From assembly GCF_900148495.1 (NCBI RefSeq), contig NZ_FTRU01000008.1, positions 1,054,001 to 1,118,000 on the forward strand: a stretch of DNA of 64,000 bases. The letters run 5' to 3'. This stretch comes from Negativibacillus massiliensis. GTDB taxonomy: Bacteria > Bacillota > Clostridia > Oscillospirales > Ruminococcaceae. Within the stretch, counting starts at the first letter, position 1; every line of letters starts with the position of its first letter. The translations under genes were made by a program, and so were the position numbers. Shown piece by piece: positions 44,165-52,476 of this stretch. Under the pieces are notes generated by a model. It was not told the DNA's origin. It saw only the letters and a program-made list of their open reading frames with translations, and searched no databases.

Positions 44165-45298
44165 TTATTCTCTCATTGATAACGTCTCTCCTATATAACT
44201 CCAGTTTTCCTTTTGATAGCTTACATATTTCCAGTTACTTTCATCGATTTGTTTAATCTTCAATGTTCCAGTATAGACTGGTTGTTCGTCCACTCCACCT
44301 TCGCCAACCTGAAGATACATCATATCCCCTTCGGTATATCCTCCCATCAGCTGCATCCCATAACCGCCGCCAAATCCACACAACATAGTATAGGTGTTTC
44401 TTTCCGGGTGATAAAACTGGGACTGGCGCAGCTGTTTTGTATCGACATCAAAGTACTGCCTGATAGCCTCCTCCACTGCTTCTGCCTGAGCTTCCTTCTG
44501 GACATACTCTGCCCCGCCTACAATCGTCAGGTCCTCCGGCGTGACCGGTAAATTCAGAAGATTATTGTACGCACAAAAGTTGACCAAATCATCCGGCAGG
44601 ATTTTCTGTACCGAGTCCCAGCCGTATGTATACATGTGACCAGTCGGGATCAGTGGAAACAGATATTTCTGTTGCCATTCCAAACGCTCCTGCTCGTTTA
44701 AGTTTCCCATTTTTATTTCCTTTTCAAAGCGATAGCTAAGATACTCCCACTTTTCCTCCGAAATCATCCGCACCTTCAGTTCTCCCAGTGGTTCCTTTTG
44801 CGGCTGGTCAAAATTTCCTTCCTCAATTTTCAAGGTAAGGATATCACCTTCCCGTGATACATCAGTGACTGAAGCTCCGTATTCTCCTCCCCAGCCGGAA
44901 AAAAGGGTATAACATTCTGCCCCTGCATCATAAAAGGAGGACTGATGCAGCTGCTGTGCATCCACTGAAAAATACTGCAAAACTGCCTCTTCCAGCTGCT
45001 CTGCCGGCGCCATACTATCTATATAGGATGCTCCGTCACAGATTTTCTGCCCTGCTGGTTCAGTCGGAAGCTCCAACAGATTATTGTAAGCTGCAAAGTT
45101 TACCAGATCATCCGGTTTTATTTCTGATGGGGAATCCCAGTTGTAACGAAACAGACGCCCGGTTGGAATCAACGGCTGCAGATAGGTTTGATCTGCAAAT
45201 TCTGTTGAAATCTCTGTTTTCTTTTGTGCGCATCCCGAAAAAAGGTCCATCAGCATTACAGTAACGATTATTATACAGAGAACATTTGTCTTTTTCAT
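44165..45298 (-). CDS. Lipoprotein made of two homologous domains
   Basis: 377 residues with a signal peptide and lipobox LFSGC (Cys about residue 24). The mature protein is an internal duplication: LQPLIPTGRLFRYNWDS with LVNFAAYNNLLELP in the first half (about 40-190) and LFPLIPTGHMYTYGWDS with LVNFCAYNNLLNLP in the second (about 210-365). Each half also has a QYFxVDxxQL segment and a GG-Y-G turn. No enzyme motif is seen. It is third in an operon after a sigma factor and an anti-sigma-like protein (start 24 nt after the latter), so it may be an envelope sensor or a regulated product. The family is unknown. Confidence 0.75.
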   Translation of the reverse strand: MKKTNVLCIIIVTVMLMDLFSGCAQKKTEISTEFADQTYLQPLIPTGRLFRYNWDSPSEIKPDDLVNFAAYNNLLELPTEPAGQKICDGASYIDSMAPAEQLEEAVLQYFSVDAQQLHQSSFYDAGAECYTLFSGWGGEYGASVTDVSREGDILTLKIEEGNFDQPQKEPLGELKVRMISEEKWEYLSYRFEKEIKMGNLNEQERLEWQQKYLFPLIPTGHMYTYGWDSVQKILPDDLVNFCAYNNLLNLPVTPEDLTIVGGAEYVQKEAQAEAVEEAIRQYFDVDTKQLRQSQFYHPERNTYTMLCGFGGGYGMQLMGGYTEGDMMYLQVGEGGVDEQPVYTGTLKIKQIDESNWKYVSYQKENWSYIGETLSMRE

Positions 45299-45321
45299 TA
45301 TATTCTCCCCACCTTTCCATT

Positions 45322-46038
45322 TTATCTTGCTAGAAGCTCCAGATTTTCTGCCAGTTTGAATATTTCTTTCTTTCCAATATTACCATAAATGTTAACTGAG
45401 ATACCTCCCATATTTAAATAGATGGATTGTCTCCCTTCTTTTTCTGAATAAAACCCCTTATGCCCATCAATCTCCACTTCTGTTAATACAGAAGATTCTG
45501 TATCAATTAGTGTCGTTCTCTTTTCTGAATTATCCCACTGACAAATAAAAAAATAATGAGCATCCTTTTTAAACCTGATATAAGAATAATGTTCTACTTC
45601 TCTTTCATCTACAATTTCAAAATCAACTGGAATGTATTTAGGAAAGTAAAAATACTCCAATGAATCCTCATAATCTTCCGATACAATCTGTTTATATGTT
45701 TCGATGGATGTGTAACGTTCTTTTCTTAAAAAGACCGTTTCATAAAGAGAAAAACCATTTGCATCTGCTAAAAAAATCAAACTTCCGGATACAATTCCCG
45801 CAGTCAGCAAAACACTCGCTGCCCGCCGCAGTCCTTTGCTGTTCCAAGCGTGCCGGATACAATGCATCCTATAAGCCCGTTTAATCCTTCTGACAAAGCG
45901 CTTGGACGGAATGTAATCTTCCATCTTGTGCTCTTCAAAGAATTGTTCTGATTTTTGCAATTCTTCCTCCTCAACCTGCCGCAGTGCTTCTGCAAGAAAT
46001 ACGTCAAACAGTTCCTCATTCAGCTTTTCCCTGCTCAT
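45322..46038 (-). CDS. Anti-sigma-like membrane protein (DUF4367-type)
   Basis: 238 residues. The cytoplasmic N-terminus (about 1-75) is acidic and helical, followed by a basic stretch and one membrane helix (about 77-95, AASVLLTAGIVSGSLIFLA). The outer domain (about 100-238) has IETYKQIVSEDYED and a VEIDGHKGFYSEKEGRQSIYL part that resembles DUF4367. The layout of cytoplasmic sigma-binding part, single helix and outer sensor fits anti-sigma factors. It overlaps the sigma-factor stop by 4 nt. DUF4367 is common in such proteins of Clostridia. The signal sensed is unknown. Confidence 0.8.
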   Translation of the reverse strand: MSREKLNEELFDVFLAEALRQVEEEELQKSEQFFEEHKMEDYIPSKRFVRRIKRAYRMHCIRHAWNSKGLRRAASVLLTAGIVSGSLIFLADANGFSLYETVFLRKERYTSIETYKQIVSEDYEDSLEYFYFPKYIPVDFEIVDEREVEHYSYIRFKKDAHYFFICQWDNSEKRTTLIDTESSVLTEVEIDGHKGFYSEKEGRQSIYLNMGGISVNIYGNIGKKEIFKLAENLELLAR

Positions 46039-46580
46039 CTGACCCCATCCCTTCTTCTGACATATTCCTTCATGATTCTGCGGCGGATTCGGCTCAAACG
46101 CACCGAAACATTTTTGGTCGAAATTCCCATCACATCTGCAATTTCTTCATAGCTCCATTGATAGACAACTTTGTAGATCAACACCTCCCTGTCTTCTGGT
46201 TTCAGCCCATACAAAATATTTTTGATTTCCTGCACCGTTTCTTCACTGGAAAACCTCTCCCAAGTGGGGTCAATTTCTATACTCTCCTCATCCTGACCCT
46301 CAAAATCGATTGGTACAATCTTTTGATTTTTGTGATACATCGTAATGGCGATTCTCTCTACTGTTACCAGCAAAAAACGTCTTGTCCGCATGCTGTCTGT
46401 CTCCGACAATCTATCCAAATGTTTGAGTGCACGAATAAACGCTTCTTCTACCGCATCTTCTGCCAGATGATGGGAATGCAGGATATCATACGCTTTTCCA
46501 ATCAACACCCGATAGTGCTGACGAAAAATCGATGTGAATTTTTCCTGTTCCTCCTCACTGTATGTCATGAAAAGCAGCAC
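46035..46580 (-). CDS. ECF-type RNA polymerase sigma factor
   Basis: 181 residues with two sigma-70 parts: region 2 (about 15-85, with HHLAEDAVEEAFIRALKHL) and region 4 helix-turn-helix (about 125-175, SYEEIADVMGISTKNVSVRL). No region 3 is present, which is typical of ECF sigma factors. The start is GTG 46580, 6 nt after GGGGGAG; an ATG at 46568 is four codons later and has a poorer ribosome site. It is the first gene of the operon with its presumed anti-sigma factor. The operon promoter looks like a normal sigma-A site, so autoregulation is not evident. Confidence 0.92.
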   Translation of the reverse strand: MLLFMTYSEEEQEKFTSIFRQHYRVLIGKAYDILHSHHLAEDAVEEAFIRALKHLDRLSETDSMRTRRFLLVTVERIAITMYHKNQKIVPIDFEGQDEESIEIDPTWERFSSEETVQEIKNILYGLKPEDREVLIYKVVYQWSYEEIADVMGISTKNVSVRLSRIRRRIMKEYVRRRDGVR

Positions 46581-46626
46581 TCTGCTCTCCCCCGCTTTCT
46601 TTTTAGACTAATATCTTCTTATATAC

Positions 46627-46655
46627 ACTCTACCGCAAATTCCGAAACCTGTCAA
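46627..46655 (-). promoter_or_regulatory. Promoter of the sigma/anti-sigma operon
   Basis: On the minus strand TTGACA and TAGAGT are separated by 17 nt, about 40 nt upstream of the sigma-factor start. Confidence 0.7.
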
Positions 46656-46790
46656 TGATAAAATTGACAAGCTTAAAATGATGTAAAAAGACGTAGTATT
46701 TTATGTTTCAGTCAGTTACTATTATAGTAAGAATAACTGCGATTCTCGCCGATTTACTACACTTTAATTTTTATTTAGAGGGGGATTTTT

Positions 46791-46979
46791 ATGAAACTGA
46801 CAAAAAGCATTGCTGTCTTCCTAACACTTTCTATGCTTATTTCCTTAAACGCCTGTACGGCTAAAACTTCTGAACAGAATACATCCACAGCAAAGCAAAC
46901 CTCTGAAGAGGATATCCTTCAAGCCTGCAAAAATCCTGAAACCTCTGCTAAAACGCTAAAAATGGTTAGCAAAACATAG
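46791..46979 (+). CDS. Short lipoprotein, perhaps truncated
   Basis: 62 residues with AGAGGGGGA before the ATG, a hydrophobic signal segment (about 6-19) and lipobox LNAC. The rest is a Ser/Thr-rich linker and a SEEDILQACKNPETSAKTL helix. Lipoproteins this short are unusual, and the frame ends at TAG just where a domain would be expected to start; the following 100 bases hold no clear continuation. It may be the stump of a deleted gene or a genuine small lipoprotein. It is followed by the deformylase operon. Confidence 0.6.
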   Translation: MKLTKSIAVFLTLSMLISLNACTAKTSEQNTSTAKQTSEEDILQACKNPETSAKTLKMVSKT

Positions 46980-47106
46980 GGCTTGACCCTCTTTCTCACA
47001 GCATGTATAATTCAGGTAAATAGGAAAATATCTCTAGACTAACCAACTGATTGCTCATGATATTTTCTATTGCAGCGATTATTTGACAGCACAAGGAGAA
47101 CCCATT

Positions 47107-47517
47107 ATGATTCGTGAAATTTGCAAAGACGAGGCTTTTCTGGCTCAAAAAGCAGAACTGGCCACACCGGAAGATCTGCAAGTTGCCGCAGATCTGCTTG
47201 ATACCCTGATACACCACAAGGAAGGCTGTGTTGGACTTGCTGCCAACATGATCGGTGTGAACAAGCGCATCATTGTCTTTGATAATGATGGAAGCTATAT
47301 GGTCATGTTCAATCCTCAGATCATCAAAAAAGCGGAACCTTACGATACTGAGGAAGGTTGTCTTTCTCTCAGTGGAGTTCGGCCAACCAAGCGCTGGAAA
47401 TCTATTAAGGTTTCCTGGCAGAACGAAAAGTTTCAGCAGCGCCTGAAAACCTTCACCGGCTGGACTGCACAGATTATCCAACATGAAATTGATCACTGTG
47501 AGGGAATCATCATATGA
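47107..47517 (+). CDS. Peptide deformylase family protein, atypical motif I
   Basis: 136 residues from ATG 47107 with AAGGAG 7 nt upstream; an upstream TTG at 47083 lies before it. Motif II EEGCLSL (Cys metal ligand) and motif III IQHEIDH (two His ligands and catalytic Glu) are intact. Motif I reads VGLAANMIG, where the canonical G-x-G-x-A-A-x-Q has Gln; the Gln position is Met. Peptide deformylases remove the formyl group from new proteins. The changed motif I and small size suggest a non-housekeeping member, perhaps acting on another formyl or acyl substrate. The stop overlaps the next gene (ATGA). Confidence 0.85.
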   Translation: MIREICKDEAFLAQKAELATPEDLQVAADLLDTLIHHKEGCVGLAANMIGVNKRIIVFDNDGSYMVMFNPQIIKKAEPYDTEEGCLSLSGVRPTKRWKSIKVSWQNEKFQQRLKTFTGWTAQIIQHEIDHCEGIII

Positions 47518-47828
47518 AAAAATGTAAAATTACCGTTATGCGCATTACCCGCTACGAAGATTTGATAGTACAATATGAAAATCCAATTGAACATGCCTGC
47601 GATATGAAAGTGGGACAGATTTTCATTGCCAACGGCTGGGAAAAGCCAGATGGTTTTTGCCAGAGTGCATGGGACACCCTCTCCCCTTTCATCCTTGCTT
47701 TAAGCCATGGTGCAGAGAATTTTTATGACGGCTGGATGAAAAATCCCCGTTCTGCTATGCTTTCCTGCAATGATGGATTCCGTCCGGTAAGCTTTCTGGT
47801 AGAAACAATAGATGAAGATGCTGACTAA
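47514..47828 (+). CDS. TIGR04076 family protein
   Basis: 104 residues with the family pattern: an N-terminal basic beta strand CKITVMRIT, a middle CDMKVGQIF, a GFCQSAWDTLSPFILALSHG core and ending VSFLVETIDE. The TIGR04076 family is widespread in anaerobic Firmicutes and has no assigned activity. Its start overlaps the deformylase stop and its stop lies 11 nt before the SDR start, so the three genes form one unit. Confidence 0.8.
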   Translation: MKKCKITVMRITRYEDLIVQYENPIEHACDMKVGQIFIANGWEKPDGFCQSAWDTLSPFILALSHGAENFYDGWMKNPRSAMLSCNDGFRPVSFLVETIDEDAD

Positions 47829-47839
47829 GGAGTATTGCT

Positions 47840-48553
47840 ATGTTTAAAGATAAGGTTGTTGTCGTTACGGGTGGAGCCAGAGGAATCGGCAAAGCCATCA
47901 CAGAAGAATTTCGTAAGGCAGGTGCACAGGTATGTGTCATCGACCTTTTGGAAAACGACTATTATATCGGTGATTTGGCTGATCAGCAGGTACTGGAAGA
48001 TTTTGCCCAAAAAGTAATTGCTGACTTTGGTCATGTAGATTATCTGATCAACAATGCCCTGCCGCTTATGAAAGGTATCGACCAGTGCAGTTATGAAGAA
48101 TTTAACTATGCCCTCCGGGTCGGCGTCACCGCTCCTTTTTACCTCACCAAGCTGTTTGCACCTCACTTTGCTCCCGGTGCGGCCATAGTGAATATCTCCT
48201 CTTCCCGCGATCGGATGAGCCAGCCCCAGACTGAAAGCTATACCGCAGCCAAAGGCGGCATTTCTGCCCTGACCCATGCTTTGGCAGTAAGTCTGGCTGG
48301 CAGAGTGAGAGTCAACTCCATTTCTCCCGGCTGGATTGACACTAATTATACCGTCTATGACGGTCCGGATGCTATTCAGCATCCATCCGGCCGAGTTGGC
48401 AACCCTTTGGACATTGCCAATATGGTGCTCTATCTCTGCTCGGACAAGGCAGGATTTATCACCGGTGAAAATATCTGCATTGATGGCGGCATGACCCATC
48501 AAATGATCTACCACAACGATTGTGGCTGGACACTGGAAAACCCAGACAAATAA
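47840..48553 (+). CDS. Short-chain dehydrogenase/reductase
   Basis: 237 residues, a classical SDR. It has the nucleotide-binding TGGARGIGKA near residue 11, NNAL in place of NNAG, the catalytic Ser in NISSSRDR, and YTAAKGG with the Y-x-x-x-K pair. The C-terminus holds the DGGM segment. TAAGGAG precedes the ATG. NAD(P)-dependent oxidation or reduction of a small alcohol or ketone is expected; the substrate cannot be read from the sequence. It is last in the deformylase/TIGR04076 unit and followed by a strong terminator. Confidence 0.9.
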   Translation: MFKDKVVVVTGGARGIGKAITEEFRKAGAQVCVIDLLENDYYIGDLADQQVLEDFAQKVIADFGHVDYLINNALPLMKGIDQCSYEEFNYALRVGVTAPFYLTKLFAPHFAPGAAIVNISSSRDRMSQPQTESYTAAKGGISALTHALAVSLAGRVRVNSISPGWIDTNYTVYDGPDAIQHPSGRVGNPLDIANMVLYLCSDKAGFITGENICIDGGMTHQMIYHNDCGWTLENPDK

Positions 48554-48564
48554 TATGAATTGAC

Positions 48565-48613
48565 AAAACACCCCGCCTGTTCTCATAAGTTTGAGAGCAG
48601 GCGGGGTGTTTTT
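48565..48613. terminator. Strong bidirectional terminator
   Basis: An AACACCCCGCCTG / CAGGCGGGGTGTT stem extended by TCTCA/TGAGA has A- and T-runs on the two sides. It lies between the SDR gene (plus) and the isomerase-like gene (minus) and can serve both. Confidence 0.92.
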
Positions 48614-48633
48614 GATGTAAGGAAAAAGCCGTT

Positions 48634-49497
48634 TTACTGTAATTCTTCCAGAAAACGCTTGAGGTTGTCTAAACCGATTCGGATACCGAGCAGGCTGTCT
48701 TCGATTCCTTCAAATTCCAATCCCAGATAGCCGTCATAGCCTTCCCGTTTCAGCACACGCAGACACTGTTTTACCGGCACCATTCCATGACCGATGATAG
48801 TACCTCTCAGATAGTTTCCGGCACGGGAAGAAAAGAATCCCTCTCCCGGATTTGGCTCATTACCGCCTTTGACAATAAAATCCTTTGCATGAACATAGAA
48901 CACGTAAGGTGCTGCTTTTCCACAGGATTTGGCTGGGTCCTCATCTGCACAAAGGAAGTTTCCCATATCACAAAGCCATCCGAAATTTGGATGATTGACT
49001 GTGTTGATCAGCTTTTCCACCCGATCCGCATCCTGTAAAAAGAATCCGTGGTTCTCTACCATGGTACGAATACCTTTCTGTGCTGCATATTCCGTAACCA
49101 TCCGACATCCATCTGCCAGACGCTCCACCACATTTTGCAAACCTCTGTTTGCTCTATCTGGACCAAAGCCCCATGCGGCATCATGGCGCATGCTTTTGCT
49201 TCCAAGTATCTGTGCAACATCCACCTTTTTCATCAGGCGCTGTGCTTCTGTTTTCGGATCGTTTGCAAGGAAATCTGCAAAAACAGTATAATTGGATACT
49301 GTCAGGCCAACCTTTTTGCACTCCTGCGCAATCTGCTGTGCATACTCCTCTTCACTTACTCCTTCTGGCGGCCGCAAATCAGTAAATTCGATTGCATCAA
49401 ATCCCATTTCTTTTGCTTTTAAAACGCAATCCAGCTGTGTCATTCTTCCATCACGAAGATACTGCTGAAAGCTGTAAGAACTTACGGCAAATTTCAC
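48634..49497 (-). CDS. Sugar-phosphate isomerase/epimerase-like TIM barrel
   Basis: About 287 residues from GTG 49497, which is 8 nt after AAGGGAG; a TTG at 49518 is inside the ribosome site region. It has the xylose-isomerase-like TIM-barrel pattern with likely metal ligands in MVENHGFF (Glu), LCDMGNFL (Asp), YVHAKDF (His) and LGLEFEG (Glu). Such enzymes interconvert keto-sugars, inositol-type or glycoside-derived intermediates. It is third in an operon with a Gfo/Idh/MocA oxidoreductase and a second TIM barrel, controlled perhaps by the divergent AraC regulator. The substrate is unknown. Confidence 0.88.
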   Translation of the reverse strand: MKFAVSSYSFQQYLRDGRMTQLDCVLKAKEMGFDAIEFTDLRPPEGVSEEEYAQQIAQECKKVGLTVSNYTVFADFLANDPKTEAQRLMKKVDVAQILGSKSMRHDAAWGFGPDRANRGLQNVVERLADGCRMVTEYAAQKGIRTMVENHGFFLQDADRVEKLINTVNHPNFGWLCDMGNFLCADEDPAKSCGKAAPYVFYVHAKDFIVKGGNEPNPGEGFFSSRAGNYLRGTIIGHGMVPVKQCLRVLKREGYDGYLGLEFEGIEDSLLGIRIGLDNLKRFLEELQ

Positions 49498-49541
49498 TGT
49501 TTTCTTTCTCCCTTCCAAGCTCTGCGGTCAAACTGTCAATT

Positions 49542-50609
49542 TTAAGCAATAACGACCTCATGACCTGTGCTTGCAGACTCATAAATTGCATCCAGAATCT
49601 TCATCAAGGTAATACCGTCCTCTGCAGGTGCTTTACATGGGGTACCATGTACCAGGCAGTCAATATAATGATTAATCTCCTGTTCAAACAGCCCATCAAA
49701 GCTCAGTGCTGTCGGCATACAGAGCTGTACATTGTTCATATAACCGTTTTGCTGACTGTATAATTCCAGTTCCGGGTCCAGTTTAGCTCCTGCTTTGGTT
49801 CCAAACAATTCAATCTTGCCTTCATCCTGCTTGATATTCAACGAGAAGGAAGCCTCAACCGAAACCACTGCACCATTATCGTAACGGATCATAGCTGTTG
49901 CAAGATCTTCTACGTTAAACTCTTCCTTTCCGGTAGCGGAAGATGCTGTATAGCCTTTCTTATCCTTCAGCTCACGTCGATCCCCCAGTTTATGGAATAC
50001 TGCGCCATAGACTGAAGTCGGTTTTGGATTACCCAGCAAATAACGGGTGAGGTCAATAACATGGACGCCCAAATCGATCAGTGGTCCTCCTGCCGACATT
50101 TTTTTGTCACCAAACCATCCGCCTGGACTTCCATTTCGGCGCAGATAGGTTGCTTTCGCATAATACAGATCACCAAAATAATCGTGGTCAATAAAATCTT
50201 TGACGATTGCGCAGTCATTTCCAAAACGTCGAACAAAACCCACCATTAAAAGTTTTCCGCTTTCTTCGGCAGCTTTTTTCATCTCCTCTGCTTCTGTGGC
50301 GGAGGTTGCCATCGGTTTTTCGCAGAGAACATGTTTTCCTGCTTGCAGTGCTGCGATTGTGCAGGGCGCATGCTGGCTGTTCCAGGTACAGATGCTGACT
50401 GCATCCAGCTCAGGCAGTTCGCGAAGCATGACATCTTTATCGGTATAAAGTCGGGTAATACCGTACTTTTCACCCATCTCTTTCAGGCGATCTTCCCGGA
50501 TATCACAAAACGCATAAACCTCCACATTTGGATTTTTTCGATAGGCATGGATATGACTTTCTGAAATACTTCCCGTTCCAATAATGCCAATCTTCAGTTT
50601 TTTCTCCAT
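49542..50609 (-). CDS. Gfo/Idh/MocA family oxidoreductase
   Basis: 355 residues. The N-terminal Rossmann fold has GIIGTGSISESH (about 7-18) and the family motif CEKPMA (about residue 95) with the cofactor-facing Lys. The C-terminal domain includes GGPLIDLGVHVIDL, where the Asp and His are expected catalytic residues. NAD(P)-dependent oxidation of a sugar or cyclitol hydroxyl is likely. It lies between two TIM-barrel isomerase genes, an arrangement used in breaking down unusual sugars, inositols or C-glycosides. Confidence 0.92.
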   Translation of the reverse strand: MEKKLKIGIIGTGSISESHIHAYRKNPNVEVYAFCDIREDRLKEMGEKYGITRLYTDKDVMLRELPELDAVSICTWNSQHAPCTIAALQAGKHVLCEKPMATSATEAEEMKKAAEESGKLLMVGFVRRFGNDCAIVKDFIDHDYFGDLYYAKATYLRRNGSPGGWFGDKKMSAGGPLIDLGVHVIDLTRYLLGNPKPTSVYGAVFHKLGDRRELKDKKGYTASSATGKEEFNVEDLATAMIRYDNGAVVSVEASFSLNIKQDEGKIELFGTKAGAKLDPELELYSQQNGYMNNVQLCMPTALSFDGLFEQEINHYIDCLVHGTPCKAPAEDGITLMKILDAIYESASTGHEVVIA

Positions 50610-50627
50610 GACTTTTCCCCCTTTTGC

Positions 50628-51470
50628 TTATCGAATCAGATTTTTCAGATAATCTGCTGCTTTCCGGATGTCTGCCTGTGGATCTTCTCCCACTTCCCTC
50701 TCAATGGTCAAAAATCCATGATAACCGATTTCATCCAATGCTTTTAAATATTCTGGGAATGGTACCTTTCCTTCTCCCAAAGGTAGTTCTGTGAACGACT
50801 CACTTTCCAGCATCTCCGCTTCAAGCAATCCGTAGATAATTTCCGGATCACGATAGAAATTTCGGCGTCCGTCCTTTGCGTGTGTATGTACAATATAATC
50901 TTTCAGGGTATAGACCGCCTGAACCGGATCATCACCTGTCACCATAACAAGGTTTGCCGGGTCCAGATTGACCGCTACACCGGTGGAATGAAGTTCATCC
51001 AGGAAATGTTTTAAGGTAGCTGCTGTTTCCGGACCGGTTTCAATGGCAAAATGTGCGTCCAGAGAATCCGCATACTGTGCCAGTTCAAAACATGCCTGCT
51101 GCATCACTCCATAACGTGGATGACTGGGATCTGCCGGTACAACCCCAATGTGTGTTGTTACAATATTGGTTTCCAGGTCTTTTGCAAGCTCCAGAATTCG
51201 TTTAGATCTTTCGATAAGCTCCGGATTTTTTTCTTTATCACCAAAGCCATGACCCAGATCGCCGCACAAAGCCGAAATCACCAGACCATGATCCTTGACC
51301 ATCTGCAAAAATTCCCGCCGTTTTGCATGGCTCATCTTTTCCGGAGAAAGTTCTCCTTTTGTGGCATATACCTGAATTCCCTGCACACCAAGGGAAGATG
51401 CCTTCTTTAATGCGGTAGGGATATCACTTCGGAAGGATTCCAGCAGCACACCAATGGAAAAATCGTACAT
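50628..51470 (-). CDS. Sugar-phosphate isomerase/epimerase-like TIM barrel (first gene)
   Basis: About 280 residues from ATG 51470, 8 nt after AAAGGAG; the frame is open to 51542 but that stretch holds the promoter. Likely metal ligands are the Glu in FAIETGPE, the Asp in VNLDPANLV, the His in HTHAKDG and the Glu in LTIEREVG. It is related to but clearly different from the third gene of this operon. It probably acts on the substrate or product of the oxidoreductase. The start is 143 nt from the AraC gene on the other strand, so the two transcripts share a control region. Confidence 0.88.
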   Translation of the reverse strand: MYDFSIGVLLESFRSDIPTALKKASSLGVQGIQVYATKGELSPEKMSHAKRREFLQMVKDHGLVISALCGDLGHGFGDKEKNPELIERSKRILELAKDLETNIVTTHIGVVPADPSHPRYGVMQQACFELAQYADSLDAHFAIETGPETAATLKHFLDELHSTGVAVNLDPANLVMVTGDDPVQAVYTLKDYIVHTHAKDGRRNFYRDPEIIYGLLEAEMLESESFTELPLGEGKVPFPEYLKALDEIGYHGFLTIEREVGEDPQADIRKAADYLKNLIR

Positions 51471-51504
51471 GACAAATGCTCCTTTCAGCTTTTTGATCAC
51501 TGGA

Positions 51505-51534
51505 TTGACAAAATTTATATCTTTATTATATAAT
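51505..51534 (+). promoter_or_regulatory. Promoter of the AraC gene, overlapping a minus-strand promoter
   Basis: Plus strand TTGACA-18 nt-TATAAT. On the minus strand an overlapping TATAAT (51525-51530) with a TTTACT-like -35 could serve the isomerase operon, so the two promoters would compete. Confidence 0.7.
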
Positions 51535-51613
51535 GGGCACAAATTACAAGTAAAGAAAATAATCTGCCATAAATTAACACAATCTTGCTTTTTTCAGGAA
51601 AGAAGGTTTTTTT

Positions 51614-52435
51614 ACGAAACGACAGACCTCCTATGAAAATATCCAGTTTACTGATAGCAGCTTTCCTGTCATCTTTCATTTTGACCATCTAAAGCATGAC
51701 GAGGACTTCATGATTCATTGGCAGAATGACCTGGAACTTCTTTACCTGGTGGATGGAGACGCAGAAATCACCTCCGACCATCAGCGTTGTACTTTTTCTC
51801 CGGGACAGATTGCTGTTATCAACTGCACCTGTCTCCATTCAGTCAAGGCTATCAACCAATCCTGTTCCTATTACTGTCTGATTGTAGGGCAAAACTATCT
51901 GGAACAGCAGGGCATCCCCATCAGTGAGCTGGCATTCTCCTTTCAGATTGATGATCCTGTGCTTCGGGAAAAATTCCAAACTATCTGTACCGAAATGTCT
52001 CAAAAGCTTCCCTTTTATAAATCCGAAGTAAAATCGGCTGTACTTTCTATCGCTGCCAGATTAAGTCGAAATTATTCCTGCCCGACAACCGAACCTTTTT
52101 CTCAGGATCGCCGCCTTGCCATGGTAAAATCTGCCATATCCTATATTCAAAAACATTACGACAAGCCACTGACCATCGATTCTATCAGTACCGAGGCAGG
52201 ATTCAGCAAATATTACTTCTGCCGCTCCTTTAAAGAGATCACCGGAAGAACGGTGATTGATTATCTGAATCTGACTCGATGCAGCCACGCCCAAAGTCTT
52301 CTTTTATCCGGCAGCTGCAACGTCAGCGAATGTGCAGAACAGTGCGGCTTCCAAAATCTTTCCTACTTCTCCAAAACATACCGGAGATATATGGGACACA
52401 GTCCATCCAATCAGCTTTCCAGCATTCTTAAATAG
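51614..52435 (+). CDS. AraC-family transcriptional regulator with likely ACG start
   Basis: A cupin-type sensing domain (about residues 1-130; MIHWQNDLELLYLVDGDAE and a HSVKAINQ segment) is followed by a two-helix-turn-helix DNA-binding domain (about 170-270; STEAGFSKYYFCRSFKE and ECAEQCGFQNLSYFSKTYRR). The first ATG (51710) would cut off the start of the cupin. The same frame extends upstream as SYENIQFTDSSFPVIFHF and reaches ACG AAA CGA at 51614, exactly 7 nt after AGAAGG, with no ATG, GTG or TTG before the stop at 51575. ACG is therefore the best start: either a rare start codon or a mutated ATG. It is divergent from the isomerase/oxidoreductase operon and probably its regulator. Confidence 0.85.
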   Translation, partial: TKRQTSYENIQFTDSSFPVIFHFDHLKHDEDFMIHWQNDLELLYLVDGDAEITSDHQRCTFSPGQIAVINCTCLHSVKAINQSCSYYCLIVGQNYLEQQGIPISELAFSFQIDDPVLREKFQTICTEMSQKLPFYKSEVKSAVLSIAARLSRNYSCPTTEPFSQDRRLAMVKSAISYIQKHYDKPLTIDSISTEAGFSKYYFCRSFKEITGRTVIDYLNLTRCSHAQSLLLSGSCNVSECAEQCGFQNLSYFSKTYRRYMGHSPSNQLSSILK

Positions 52436-52444
52436 TCCGACAGC

Positions 52445-52475
52445 AAAAAGCCACTGGTATTCCCAGTGGCTTTTT
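52445..52475. terminator. Bidirectional terminator
   Basis: AAAAAGCCACTGG / CCAGTGGCTTTTT stem between the convergent AraC and GerMN-like genes. Confidence 0.9.
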
Positions 52476-52476
52476 C

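Noticed and set aside
46996-47496. Minus-strand open frame of 166 codons.
   Set aside because: Antisense to the peptide deformylase gene, whose motifs are intact.
47825-48586. Minus-strand open frame of 253 codons.
   Set aside because: Antisense to the SDR gene with its catalytic Y-x-x-x-K.
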